Below, piece by piece: positions 28,573 to 37,831 of a DNA stretch of 64,000 nt. Source of the stretch: Chitinophaga sp. CF418 (GTDB taxonomy: Bacteria; Bacteroidota; Bacteroidia; Chitinophagales; Chitinophagaceae). The notes below the pieces were generated by a model. That model ran no database searches. It was not told where the DNA came from and saw only the letters and a program-made list of their open reading frames with translations. A program made the translations under genes and the position numbers. Numbering within the stretch: position 1 is the first letter of the stretch; every line of letters begins with the position of its first letter. Location of the stretch: the NCBI RefSeq assembly GCF_900142925.1, contig NZ_FRCN01000005.1, positions 210,128 through 274,127 on the forward strand, in the 5' to 3' direction.

Positions 28573-29517
28573 ATGAATACAACAAGAATCTTAGACGTGC
28601 CTTCCCTGGCACCGGCAGTAAAACACCAGACTATTATTCAGACCTTCGATGCACTGCTTCCCGGTGAAGAGTTTATCATACATAACGATCACGATCCTAA
28701 ACCGCTTTATTATGAACTGATCAGCAAGAAAGGGAATATTGTCACCTTCGATTACCTGGAGAATGGCCCTTCGCTATGGAGGGTACTGGTGAAAAAAAGG
28801 GCTTCGGATCCTGATCAGGTAACCGTGGCAGATATTGCAGCGGCCGATTACCGTAAGGCGGACATATTTGCCAAACATGGCATCGACTTTTGCTGCGGTG
28901 GTAATATTACGCTGAAAGAAGCCGCCCGCAGGCGCGGCATAGATGAAGCTACCCTTATCTCCGAACTGGATAATGTAACCAGGGAAGGCGTGCTGCCAGC
29001 CGAAGACTATATCAACCAGGATCTGCACGTGTTGATCGATCACATCGCTGGTACCCACCACCAATATGTCAGAGAGAATGCGCCCATTATAGAGCAACTG
29101 GCTATAAAAGTAGCCCGCAGGCACGGCAAGGAACATCCTGAATTAATAGGACTGGAAACAGGCACTATCGCTTTTCTGGATGATCTGCAACAGCACATGG
29201 AAAAAGAAGAACGGATATTATTTCCTGCTATCATCCAGTTGGAAGCATTACAGACTAAAGAAGCATCGCCGGCAAAAAGTTCCATACTGAGTGCTATAAA
29301 GGTTATGCGTGCTGAACATGATACTTCCGGCGAAGATCTTCGTACTTTCAGGAGACTCACCAATGATTATGCCTTACCGGTAGGTGCATGTAATTCCTAT
29401 ACATTGCTTTTTGAAAAAATGAAAGCATTTGAGGCAGACCTTCTGCGTCATATCCATCTTGAAAACAACATTCTGTTTCCGAAGGCTGCCCAGCTTGAGG
29501 AGTCGTTGTCACAATAA
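28573..29517 (+). CDS. ric: DUF2249-RIC fusion: iron-sulfur-cluster repair di-iron protein
   Basis: 314 residues. Residues 1-75 are a DUF2249 domain (VKHQTIIQTFDALLPGEEF, DHDPKPLYYEL). Residues about 80-140 are the ScdA_N domain with the CCGG motif (GIDFCCGGNITLKEA). The rest is a hemerythrin-like di-iron domain with His/Glu ligands (IDHIAGTHHQYVREN, HGKEHPE, QQHMEKEERILFP, AEHDTSGEDL, RHIHLENNILFP). RIC/YtfE/ScdA proteins repair Fe-S clusters after NO or oxidative damage. The gene precedes the NO reductase by 42 bases. Stand-alone DUF2249 is more usual, so the fusion is a point of interest. Confidence 0.92.
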   Translation: MNTTRILDVPSLAPAVKHQTIIQTFDALLPGEEFIIHNDHDPKPLYYELISKKGNIVTFDYLENGPSLWRVLVKKRASDPDQVTVADIAAADYRKADIFAKHGIDFCCGGNITLKEAARRRGIDEATLISELDNVTREGVLPAEDYINQDLHVLIDHIAGTHHQYVRENAPIIEQLAIKVARRHGKEHPELIGLETGTIAFLDDLQQHMEKEERILFPAIIQLEALQTKEASPAKSSILSAIKVMRAEHDTSGEDLRTFRRLTNDYALPVGACNSYTLLFEKMKAFEADLLRHIHLENNILFPKAAQLEESLSQ

Positions 29518-29559
29518 CGTCTTTTCCCACTCAATCCATACCAACTACAAAATAAAACC

Positions 29560-31802
29560 ATGACTACAAAAAAACTATGGCTTTCGCTGGCCCTGGTAAT
29601 GGCCAGCTCATTTGCCGTACTTCTCTTCTTCGGTAATGATATATACAGAAAAGCACCTCCTATCCCTGCAAAAGTGATCAGTGAAACCGGTGAAGTTTTG
29701 TTCACAGGGCAGGACATCAAAGACGGCCAGAATGTATGGCAATCTATCGGCGGACAAACAGTAGGTAGCATCTGGGGGCATGGGGCCTATATTGCTCCTG
29801 ACTGGACAGCCGACTATCTGCACCGTGAATCACTGGCCATGCTGACCGCACTCGCAGAAAAAGACGGAAAGGCGTATAACAGCTTATCCAGTGAAGAACA
29901 GCTTGTTTACAAAGAACGGATGAAGCATGATCTCAGGACCAATACGTTCAAAAGCACAGACAATACCATCACCTATTCTGCCAGCAGGGCAAAGGTTTTT
30001 CATGAAATGGCCGGTTATTATACTAAACTGTTCATGAGTGATCCTTCATTCAGTCTACTGCGTAGTCAGTATGCCATAAAGGAAGGTACTATTCAGGATC
30101 CTGAGCGTATGCGCCTGATGGCAGCTTCTTTGCATGGAGTACCTGGGTGTGTATCACTGAAAGACCTGATGGCACGCGCGTCACATTTACCAACAACTGG
30201 CCCAATGATGAACTGGTAGGCAATGTACCTTCTGCTTCCCTGCACCTCTGGTCTGGGTTCAGCGTCTTACTGTTGCTGGGTTGTATTGCATTGCTGGTAT
30301 TGTATCATGTCCGCAATAAAGAGGACGAGCACGTCGATCTGCCAACCGCTGATCCATTGAGGAATATGCAGCCTACTCCTTCCATGAAAGCAGTATTGAA
30401 ATATATCTGGGTGGTGAGTATACTCATCCTGGTACAGATGCTCGCGGGTATTATCACTGCACACTACGGCGTGGAAGGGCAAGGTTTTTACGGCATCCCG
30501 CTGGATAAATTCCTGCCTCAGTCTATCTCCCGCAGCTGGCACGTACAATTAGCTATCTTCTGGATCGCCACTTCATGGCTGGCTACCGGTCTTTATATGG
30601 GCCCTGCTATATCCGGTTATGAGCCGCGTTATCAAAAATTTGGTGTGAATGTTCTTTTCATAGCGCTCATTATTGTAGTAGGCGGTTCCTTAACAGGACA
30701 GTGGCTCGGTGTGATGCAGAAACTTGGCCTGGTAGACAATTTCCTGTGGGGACATCAGGGTTATGAATATATTGAACTGGGAAGGATCTGGCAGATCTTA
30801 CTGCTGACAGGACTGGTGCTCTGGTTAGTACTCATGCTGCGTGCATTGCTGCCGGCATTGAAAAAGAAAGACGAAAGCCGTCACCTGCTGACATTATTTG
30901 TGATCGCATCTGTGGCTATTGCAGTATTCTATGCAGCAGGCCTGATGTATGGCAGACAGACACATCTCGCTATTGCTGAGTACTGGCGCTGGTGGGTAGT
31001 ACATCTGTGGGTAGAAGGTTTCTTTGAAGTATTTGCTACTGTGGTATCTGCATTCCTGTTCTGCAGACTGGGACTACTACGTATGCAGTCTGCTACTACC
31101 AGTGTGCTTTTTTCTACCATCGTTTTTCTGGCAGGTGGTATACTCGGTACCTTCCATCACATTTATTTCAGTGCTACCCCCGTGGCGGTGCTGGCATTAG
31201 GCGCTACTTTCAGCGCACTGGAAATAGTACCGCTGGTATTGATAGGATATGAAGCTTACCACAACTATACGCTCAGTAAGTCCACCGAATGGATCAAAGC
31301 ATATAAGTGGCCGATTTACTGTTTTATCGCTATCTGCTTCTGGAACTTCCTGGGTGCTGGTATCTTCGGTTTCGCTATCAATCCGCCGATCGCCTTGTAC
31401 TACATACAAGGGCTGAATACTACAGCAGTACATGGACATGCCGCGTTGTTCGGTGTATATGGTATACTTGGTATTGGTCTGATGTTGTTTGTGCTGAGAG
31501 GATTATATCCAAATCATCATTGGAATGAGAAGTTGATTGGCACTGCCTTCTGGATGATCAATATTGGCCTGCTGGTGATGGTAACAGTCAGCATGCTTCC
31601 AATAGGTATCATGCAGGGTCTTGCTTCTATCCAACACGGGTACTGGTATGCACGCTCTGCGGAATTTATGCAGACGCCTACTATGCAAACCTTGCGCTGG
31701 CTCCGCGTACCGGGCGATATACTATTGGCTACAGGGGAATTGCTGCTGGTGGTATTTATCATCGGGTTAAAGACAGGATGGTCATTGAAAGATAAGCGAT
31801 AG
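29560..31802 (+). pseudogene. norB: Quinol-dependent nitric oxide reductase (qNOR) with a one-base frameshift
   Basis: Two overlapping frames make one enzyme. The first (29560-30219) has the N-terminal membrane helix and the NorC-like periplasmic domain (GQDIKDGQNVWQSIGGQTVG). The second continues with the catalytic 12-helix subunit (HVQLAIFWIATSWLATG, GMLYG-like GLMYGRQ, WVEGFFEVFATV, HHIYFSATP, HGHAALFGVYG). At 30121-30131 the DNA reads GCAGCTTCTTTGC where one more T restores the continuous frame ...MAAFFAWSTW... . With that base the gene would be 748 codons, normal for qNOR. qNOR reduces 2 NO to N2O with quinol electrons. Either a true inactivating mutation or a sequencing error in a short T run. 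Confidence 0.9.
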
Positions 31803-31839
31803 AAGAACGACGAGGAATAGTTTACGAAATGATGAGAAG

Positions 31840-31869
31840 CCGCCTCAATGATAATTGGGGCGGTTTTTT
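31840..31869 (+). terminator. Intrinsic terminator after the NO reductase gene
   Basis: CCGCCTCAAT pairs with ATTGGGGCGG (one T-G pair, loop GATA) and is followed by TTTTTT, 38 bases after the stop. Confidence 0.85.
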
Positions 31870-32091
31870 CTTGCTAAAAATCCCTACCTTTATCACGTAT
31901 GACATTTAACAATACTACATACCGCCCATCTCCCGCCGGAATGATTGCAGCGTAACGCAGCTGGTAGCTGAACCTTACTTAATACGGCTGCGTTCCCCCA
32001 CTCCGCTATTTCATATTTTTTTATGAATCAATGCCCTGTTGCCCGGACACTGCATATTGTCCGCATGCACAGTGCTGCAATCTATTCAACA

Positions 32092-33156
32092 ATGTCATTA
32101 CTATCACAATATGGCTGGAACAGCCATTTCGAACAACACTATACATCCTTTTTAAACCAGGGTCTGGAAGCGGGCCGTGTAACCGCCATTAATGCTTTCA
32201 ATCACACCATCATCTCCGATAACGGATCTTCAACGGCTATGCTGGCCGGCGCGCTGATGAACAGCAAAGAAACCTGGGAACTACCAAAAGTAGGCGACTG
32301 GGTAGTATTCAAGCCCTACGATGATCAAAGCATCATCATCGATGTACTGCCGCGGCAAAATGCCATTAGCCGGAAGCTACCCGGCAAAAGCAGCCAGCAA
32401 CAAGTGATTGCTGCCAATATAGACGCAGCGCTGATCATCCAGGGTCTTGACCGCGACTTCAACCTGCAGCGACTGCAACGCTACTTGCAGCAGGTTTATC
32501 AATGCGGCATACAGCCTGTTATTATTCTGAACAAACAGGACCTTGTGGATGCTCCGGAAGCATACCGCCAGCAGGTACTGGCCCTTGGATATAACTGCCC
32601 CGTACTGCTCACCAGTGCATTAAATCATGAGCAATTGGGAGACTGGACCTCACAATATCTTCAACCGGGAAAAACCTTTGCTTTACTGGGCTCTTCCGGC
32701 GTAGGGAAAAGCACCCTGTTCAACGCATTGTCAGGCCTGGCCATACAAAAAGAAGGAAGCGTCAGCACATTCAATAATAAAGGCCAGCATACCACTACCG
32801 CCCGTCACCTGACGATGTTGCCCAATGGCAGTATGCTCATCGACTCGCCCGGCATGCGGGAGTTCGGCCTTACCATAGATGCAGACGAAGGTGTAAGCTT
32901 CCACCATCCGCAGATAGAAGCGCTTTCTGCAAAGTGCCGTTTCCGCGATTGTACACATCAACAGGAGCCCGGCTGTGCTGTAATTGATGCGGTTGAAGAA
33001 GGTACACTGCCCATGACAGTATATCGCAATTATCTGAAGTTAATCAGGGAGCAATACCACTATCAGGCAAGCGCTATGGAGAAGAAACGAATGGAACAAC
33101 AGTTCGGCAAATTGTCCAGACAGATAAATGCGCTTCGTAGGAAGCGGAAGTATTAA
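32092..33156 (+). CDS. rsgA: Ribosome small-subunit-dependent GTPase A
   Basis: 354 residues from the ATG at 32092 (MSLLSQYGWNSHF), which matches the family start; an upstream in-frame ATG at 32023 adds 23 atypical residues. An OB-fold (about 35-100) is followed by a circularly permuted GTPase: NKQDL (G4), TSAL (G5), GSSGVGKST (G1) and DSPGMREFG (G3). A zinc-binding motif C-x4-C-x-H-x5-C (CRFRDC, THQQEPGC) ends the core. RsgA helps mature the 30S subunit. An 8-base inverted repeat (31954-31961/31987-31994) lies in its leader region. Confidence 0.93.
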   Translation: MSLLSQYGWNSHFEQHYTSFLNQGLEAGRVTAINAFNHTIISDNGSSTAMLAGALMNSKETWELPKVGDWVVFKPYDDQSIIIDVLPRQNAISRKLPGKSSQQQVIAANIDAALIIQGLDRDFNLQRLQRYLQQVYQCGIQPVIILNKQDLVDAPEAYRQQVLALGYNCPVLLTSALNHEQLGDWTSQYLQPGKTFALLGSSGVGKSTLFNALSGLAIQKEGSVSTFNNKGQHTTTARHLTMLPNGSMLIDSPGMREFGLTIDADEGVSFHHPQIEALSAKCRFRDCTHQQEPGCAVIDAVEEGTLPMTVYRNYLKLIREQYHYQASAMEKKRMEQQFGKLSRQINALRRKRKY

Positions 33157-33168
33157 AAGCATGTTTGT

Positions 33169-33197
33169 TTACCGGAGATCTTTACGATTTCCGGTAA
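33169..33197 (+). terminator. Probable terminator of rsgA
   Basis: TTACCGGA (33169-33176) pairs with TCCGGTAA (33190-33197); a short T-run follows after a few bases. The remaining 225 bases to the next gene show nothing recognisable. Confidence 0.5.
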
Positions 33198-33422
33198 GCA
33201 ACTTTTTCAGTCGCTGACTTTAAAGCACTAACAGAAGTTCTGCATACTGGCAGGAAGATCCGGGTTCCAGATAGCTCAGGAATAATTTTCATATCACACG
33301 AACTACAGAAAACGTTTTTTGCAAATCGGAATTACGGAAATAGAATGTGTACCTGGGTTGCTAGGTATGAGATGATAAGGTTATGCAGCGCTTAAAAAAG
33401 GAATCGCTTTTACTTAGTTCTC

Positions 33423-33914
33423 TTATTCACTTACTTTGGTATTCTCAATAGCAGTCTTTTCAGACAGATTGTCCGTACCGATCGTATAGTCAAATACCTT
33501 CTGTTGTTTAAACTCTTTGAAACCGTTCTTGATATAGAAAGCATGTGCTCCTTCTCTGATCACATTACTGCGTACACGCAGTGTAATGATGTTCCTCTCT
33601 GCAGCCCATTTCTTTGCTTTATCGACCAGTAACCTGCCAATACCTTTGCCATGTGCATTGCGTGCTACTACCAGTCCGCCGATCTCGCAGAAAGGACCTG
33701 ATTCCAGACGAATAGTATAAAGTACATGGATCCATCCAAGAACAGTTTCTCCATTCACCGCAACGTAGGCTACATCGCAAATACTTTTATCGATTGCCTG
33801 AATGTAAGTGACCGTGTCTTTAACTGTTGAGGGGTAACCTAATTCGGCTGATAAAGCGGCTACCTGCGCCGCATCTTTTACTGAGACATGCCGGACATAA
33901 ATCGCACCGTTCAT
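33423..33914 (-). CDS. GNAT-family N-acetyltransferase
   Basis: 163 residues. GNAT fold with acetyl-CoA loop ARNAHGKGIGRLLVDKAKKW and the late motif AHAFYIKNGFKEF. The substrate is unknown. Single-gene unit transcribed toward rsgA. Confidence 0.88.
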   Translation of the reverse strand: MNGAIYVRHVSVKDAAQVAALSAELGYPSTVKDTVTYIQAIDKSICDVAYVAVNGETVLGWIHVLYTIRLESGPFCEIGGLVVARNAHGKGIGRLLVDKAKKWAAERNIITLRVRSNVIREGAHAFYIKNGFKEFKQQKVFDYTIGTDNLSEKTAIENTKVSE

Positions 33915-34030
33915 TTACTGCTTAGTTTATCTTAATAAAATTCTCAATATAATTGGATGGAATAAAAGTACACATTTTCGCGCTTTGGCATGGCATATTT
34001 ATTGGGTTATTTCTACCAAAAAGAAGTGCT

Positions 34031-34336
34031 ATGGAAACAACACATGAGATTAAAATTATTCCTGTTGACTACAACTCAAACGAAATACCGGATGCGGTCA
34101 GGAAGTACAAACCCATTCTTTTGAATGACAGCCATGAATACTGTTGCTTTTTGGGGGAAAGCCCTGAGTACGGCATCTACGGCTGTGGCGATACCGCGGA
34201 AGAGGCTATTATGCATTGGAACCAGCAATACCTGCAAAAGACCGTCGAGGGCGCATTGTTCTCTACTAAAAAGCCTGTACTGGAAGATAATGACGAAGTA
34301 GTAAGGGCATATTTCTACCGGAGTCTGTCCATTTAA
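34031..34336 (+). CDS. Small hypothetical protein
   Basis: 101 residues from the ATG at 34031 (METTHEIKIIPVDYNSNEIP); an in-frame ATG at 33953 adds an unlikely hydrophobic stretch. The middle, SPEYGIYGCGDTAEEAIMHW, is reminiscent of HicB-like or DUF1902-type beta-alpha modules, but no toxin partner is present. Function unknown. Confidence 0.6.
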   Translation: METTHEIKIIPVDYNSNEIPDAVRKYKPILLNDSHEYCCFLGESPEYGIYGCGDTAEEAIMHWNQQYLQKTVEGALFSTKKPVLEDNDEVVRAYFYRSLSI

Positions 34337-34388
34337 TGCTACACCCCGTAGAAAAAGACGTATCTTGCATAAAGGAAACCTTGCATAT

Positions 34389-34838
34389 ATGTCGACACTC
34401 GCAGCTTTAAAAGAATTATTCAACCGGGATCTGAATAAGCTAAAGAAAGAAATATCCTTATATCAGCATGAGCCTGCTTTATGGATAATCGAGGCCAATA
34501 TTGCGAACACGGCCGGTAATCTTTGTTTACATCTTGTCGGAAATTTAAATACATTCATCGGTGCACAACTGGGTAATTCCGGTTACGTTCGCCATAGGGA
34601 ACTTGAATTTTCCCTGAAGGATGTTCCCCGCGAAGAACTGTTGCAAAAGATAGATGATACGATCAGTGTAGTTGAAAGGACGCTTAACAATCTTTCAGAA
34701 GAAAAATTGTCAGAAGAATACCCTATCATTGTTTTTGATGGTAAGACAACAACAGCTTATATGCTGATCCATCTCGCCACTCACCTGGGATATCATCTGG
34801 GGCAGATCAATTATCACAGGAGATTACTGGATAAGTAA
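34389..34838 (+). CDS. DinB-superfamily (DUF1572-like) protein
   Basis: 149 residues from the ATG at 34389 (MSTLAALKELFNRDL). A four-helix bundle with His ligands (NLCLHLVGNLN near residue 53 and HLATHLGYHLGQINYH near the end) matches the DinB/DUF1572 metal-binding family, whose members include thiol transferases; the reaction here is unknown. Separate from the preceding gene by 52 bases. Confidence 0.88.
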   Translation: MSTLAALKELFNRDLNKLKKEISLYQHEPALWIIEANIANTAGNLCLHLVGNLNTFIGAQLGNSGYVRHRELEFSLKDVPREELLQKIDDTISVVERTLNNLSEEKLSEEYPIIVFDGKTTTAYMLIHLATHLGYHLGQINYHRRLLDK

Positions 34839-34844
34839 ATACTA

Positions 34845-35207
34845 TTATTTCTTTCCGGCAAAAATGATCTTGTTATAAAACGGATCGTTTACGGTGACCG
34901 TCAGTATGGATGGATCATAAAAAGCCTCCTCTAAACCGGGGCGGTTATACTTATATTGTTTATCGATCAGCTTTTTGTGATAGGCTTCGATATCTTCAAA
35001 GCTGTCTATACATACACATGCGCCGGGACTGGCGTCACCATGATGCTCTGAAATATTCAGCACGATATCTCCCATGGAGATCTGTATATAAAAGGGGGTG
35101 TTCTCAGGTCTGTGTTCCCAGTCTACCCGGAAGCCCAGCCATTCGACATAGAACTCTATTACTTTTGCGTAATCAAATGCGCGCAGCACTGGTTTTACAA
35201 TGGCCAT
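34845..35207 (-). CDS. Glyoxalase-superfamily (VOC) protein
   Basis: 120 residues from the ATG at 35207 (MAIVKPVLRAFDYAKVIEFY). An earlier start at 35255 would overlap the AraC gene by 32 bases. VOC modules: KVIEFYVEWLGFRVDWEH at the start, and TVNDPFYNKIIF at the end; the central stretch PFYIQISMGDIVLNISEHHG is as in bleomycin-resistance-like proteins. Follows the AraC regulator with a 16-base gap, so it is probably co-transcribed and possibly its target. Confidence 0.85.
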   Translation of the reverse strand: MAIVKPVLRAFDYAKVIEFYVEWLGFRVDWEHRPENTPFYIQISMGDIVLNISEHHGDASPGACVCIDSFEDIEAYHKKLIDKQYKYNRPGLEEAFYDPSILTVTVNDPFYNKIIFAGKK

Positions 35208-35223
35208 ACAGCATGTTTCAGTT

Positions 35224-35985
35224 TTACCAATAAATAGCTGATTTGTAGAATTCACGCGGTGTTTTGCCGGTGAATGATTTGAAGTCCTTTATGAAATGCG
35301 CCTGATCAAAATACCCCGCTTCATACGCCAACTCTGTTAAAGTACTACCGTCGGCCCGGCCAATCAGGCTTCTTAAGCGGACAATAGACGCAAACTGTTT
35401 GGGAGAGGCGCCTGTTATCTTTCTGAAGCGTTTCTCAAAAGCATCCTGGCTGATATGCAGTCCCTGCAGCAGCTCTTTTATCCGCAGGTTACCGTCCGCC
35501 AGCCTGATACTGCGTACCGCCTCCTGCACCAGCAGGTCAGGTTTTGCCTGTTTCCAGACAGTCAGCAGAAAGCGTTGTACAATGTCTATACAAACCTGAT
35601 TATCAGGAGCAGCAGCCAGTTGCTCTGTAATATCATCCAGCCGTTGCCTGCGGATAAAATTATCCAGTGAGACAGATCCTCCGAATAATTCATGCAGCGG
35701 CTCTTTAAAGAACGCGGCAGCACCATCTTCCCGGAAAACGATCAGCAGGTTGGCGGTATTGCCTTCATATGTCAGGGACCTGTAAGTCTTTCTGAGCCCT
35801 CCCAATGCAGCAGCCGGCAGTATTCCCTGATCCTTTTCCATCACCGTTCCCCTTAGCCGGAAAGCCATCACAACGGCGGTATCCGGCAGTATCTGGTTCT
35901 GCACGGCATATTCGCTTTCAATGATCATGAAAGATTTGATAAAGGGCTGCAATATGGCTACCGGTATGTATTTTTCGATATGCAT
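35224..35985 (-). CDS. AraC-family regulator with DUF6597-like N-terminus
   Basis: 253 residues from the ATG at 35985 (MHIEKYIPVAILQPFI); an ATG 7 codons earlier (36006) is also possible. Residues 1-100 are an atypical beta-rich sensor domain (ILPDTAVVMAFRLRG), and about 150-250 are an AraC helix-turn-helix (LRIKELLQGLHISQDAFEKR, YEAGYFDQAHFIKDFKSFTG). It leads the VOC gene downstream. Confidence 0.88.
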   Translation of the reverse strand: MHIEKYIPVAILQPFIKSFMIIESEYAVQNQILPDTAVVMAFRLRGTVMEKDQGILPAAALGGLRKTYRSLTYEGNTANLLIVFREDGAAAFFKEPLHELFGGSVSLDNFIRRQRLDDITEQLAAAPDNQVCIDIVQRFLLTVWKQAKPDLLVQEAVRSIRLADGNLRIKELLQGLHISQDAFEKRFRKITGASPKQFASIVRLRSLIGRADGSTLTELAYEAGYFDQAHFIKDFKSFTGKTPREFYKSAIYW

Positions 35986-36025
35986 CAGGGCAACGGTATG
36001 GAGCAAAGATAATCTTTATTCCGGC

Positions 36026-36331
36026 TTATTCCATCTGCCGTAAGATCCGGTAATCAATATAAAAAGTACCGAAGGGGATGATACATGCCAACAATACTTT
36101 CCAGGTAATTTCACTGAACTTCCATTTGTACTCAATGCCAACACTTAATGCATTGATCACGAAGATCACAAAGAAAAAACCGTGTATGGGTCCCATCAGC
36201 TTTACCAGGGACGGATCATTGGAAGCATATTTCATAGGCACTGCTATTCCTGTTAATACCAATAAGGAAATTCCTTCTAAAAAACCGATTAGTCTTAAAC
36301 GACCCACTTTTGTACTTAGAAAACGCATCAT
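36026..36331 (-). CDS. DUF3817 membrane protein
   Basis: 101 residues from the double Met at 36331. About three membrane segments with the DUF3817 markers GRLRLIGFLEGISLLVL, MGPIHGFFFVIF and WKVLLACIIPFGTFYID. Function unknown. Co-directional with the membrane gene at 36333, whose stop it almost touches, so the two are probably coupled. Confidence 0.85.
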   Translation of the reverse strand: MMRFLSTKVGRLRLIGFLEGISLLVLTGIAVPMKYASNDPSLVKLMGPIHGFFFVIFVINALSVGIEYKWKFSEITWKVLLACIIPFGTFYIDYRILRQME

Positions 36332-36332
36332 T

Positions 36333-36797
36333 CTAAAATGTTCTAATGTATGGCCTGTTCGCCAGTGGCGAAAAAGGCCATGGTATGGCAATGAAAATAA
36401 TTAACAGGCCCAGGGCAAACAGTATGGTCATTATCCTGAACTTACCCTGGTTGGTGACTGATCTTTTGGCGGAAGAAGAGCCGATAGTAACAACGATCAC
36501 AGCAATCGTCATCAGGACGACGTGCAGTAATCCAAAAAAAAAGAAATCAAACTGTATAATGGCTTCATGGTAATGTCCTCTGAACCAGGCAACCATGGGA
36601 CTACTAAAGTACAGCACATAGCCTAATGCCAGCTGTATATGGGCAATAGTGGCTGTTATATGCCTGACCCTGTCGTCAGCAAGCGTAAAAGAACGTTTTC
36701 CCACCCATCCTCTGATGCCGCGGTATATGGCGTACAACAGGCCTAATACCACCATCCATCTGAAGAAGGAATGAACAAGTAACAATGAAAAATACAT
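36333..36797 (-). CDS. Small four-helix membrane protein, unknown function
   Basis: 154 residues with four hydrophobic segments (about 3-22, 50-65, 84-104, 122-142). Histidines fall in or near helices (LLVHSFFRWMVVLG, HITATIAHIQLALGYV), the kind of pattern seen in b-type cytochromes, but I cannot assign heme binding. It ends one base before the DUF3817 start. Confidence 0.65.
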   Translation of the reverse strand: MYFSLLLVHSFFRWMVVLGLLYAIYRGIRGWVGKRSFTLADDRVRHITATIAHIQLALGYVLYFSSPMVAWFRGHYHEAIIQFDFFFFGLLHVVLMTIAVIVVTIGSSSAKRSVTNQGKFRIMTILFALGLLIIFIAIPWPFSPLANRPYIRTF

Positions 36798-36863
36798 CTC
36801 TATATTTTGTTCCGCAAAGGTCTGTCGAAATGAGAGAATCCGTTAGGACAAAAAAAGTCTTAT

Positions 36864-37769
36864 TTAGGACATTTTAATCATTCTACGGAATTCTGTCGGT
36901 GTCATTCCTTCGTAACGTTTAAACAGCCGGGTGAAATATGACTGGTCTTCAAACCCTACCTGTATGGCTACCTCACTAATGGGAAAATCGGACTGGCTCA
37001 GTAATACTTTTGCTTCCTGCACAATGGCTTCATCAATACATTTCGTAGGCGCCTTCCGTGCGATCATCCTCACTGATTTATTAAGATGGCTGGGAGATAT
37101 ATTCAGCATAGCGGCATAGTCGCTCACCATATGCCGGTTCCGGATATTCTGAACGATCAGCTCGCGGAACCTGTTAGTAATATTCACTGCGTTCGTCTGC
37201 TGATTGGCCAATAGGGGCTGGTACACCCGGTTCACTTCACAGAACAAGGCTATCAGGTAAGGCTGTAAGATGTTCATATGCTGCAACCCATGTTCCATGT
37301 ACTCCTGCAGTACCCGTTCAAAAAGGTGCAATACAAACCCGGAAGTTGCTTCATCCAGCATAATATGAGGCTTACCCCACACTTTCAGGAACTCAAACTC
37401 TTTCAGCAATTCGCTGTTGCCGTATTTGCCCAGCAGCATATCGTCATGGAATTTGCAGAAAAACCCTTTGTTCTCGTCATGCGCATCAAAAGAGAATACC
37501 TGTCCGGCAGGTACGAACAACATTTCCCCTTTCCGGATATAATAATCCTCACTACCGATCTTCATAGTTGCCGCTCCTTCCGTCAGGTACAGACAGGCAT
37601 GCATCAGCGACCGGGAAGCGGGTACAGCCTGTTTTACATGCCGGTACATGTCTTCTACCCTGCATATCAGGAACTTACTCAGGTCGCCCTTCAGGAGGGC
37701 CTCCAATTCCGGCGAGGGCATAAACCGGGAAGTGAATGCGTGGACGTCGTATACCTTGATCTCGTTCAT
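36864..37769 (-). CDS. AraC-family transcriptional regulator
   Basis: 301 residues. A cupin-type N-terminus (MKIGSEDYYIRKGEMLFVPA) and a C-terminal double helix-turn-helix (YAAMLNISPSHLNKSVR, ISEVAIQVGFEDQSYFTRLF, with the AraC signature GMTPTEFRRMI). It is upstream of, and in line with, the membrane pair at 36026-36797, with a 66-base gap, so it may control that pair (inference). Confidence 0.9.
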   Translation of the reverse strand: MNEIKVYDVHAFTSRFMPSPELEALLKGDLSKFLICRVEDMYRHVKQAVPASRSLMHACLYLTEGAATMKIGSEDYYIRKGEMLFVPAGQVFSFDAHDENKGFFCKFHDDMLLGKYGNSELLKEFEFLKVWGKPHIMLDEATSGFVLHLFERVLQEYMEHGLQHMNILQPYLIALFCEVNRVYQPLLANQQTNAVNITNRFRELIVQNIRNRHMVSDYAAMLNISPSHLNKSVRMIARKAPTKCIDEAIVQEAKVLLSQSDFPISEVAIQVGFEDQSYFTRLFKRYEGMTPTEFRRMIKMS

Positions 37770-37831
37770 ATGAGAAGGGACGAATGAGGCGGGGAAATAT
37801 TGTCAGCTATTTGTTATTTTTGAGCCATAAC

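Noticed and set aside
29560..30219. Separate NorC-type small subunit gene
   Set aside because: The frame runs into the NorB part after one restored base and there is no CxxCH heme motif, so it is a broken quinol-type fusion and not a NorC/NorB pair.
31950..31995. tRNA-like stretch with AGCTGGTAGC and an 8-base inverted repeat
   Set aside because: No acceptor stem, anticodon arm or T-arm can be formed. It is at most a hairpin in the rsgA leader region.
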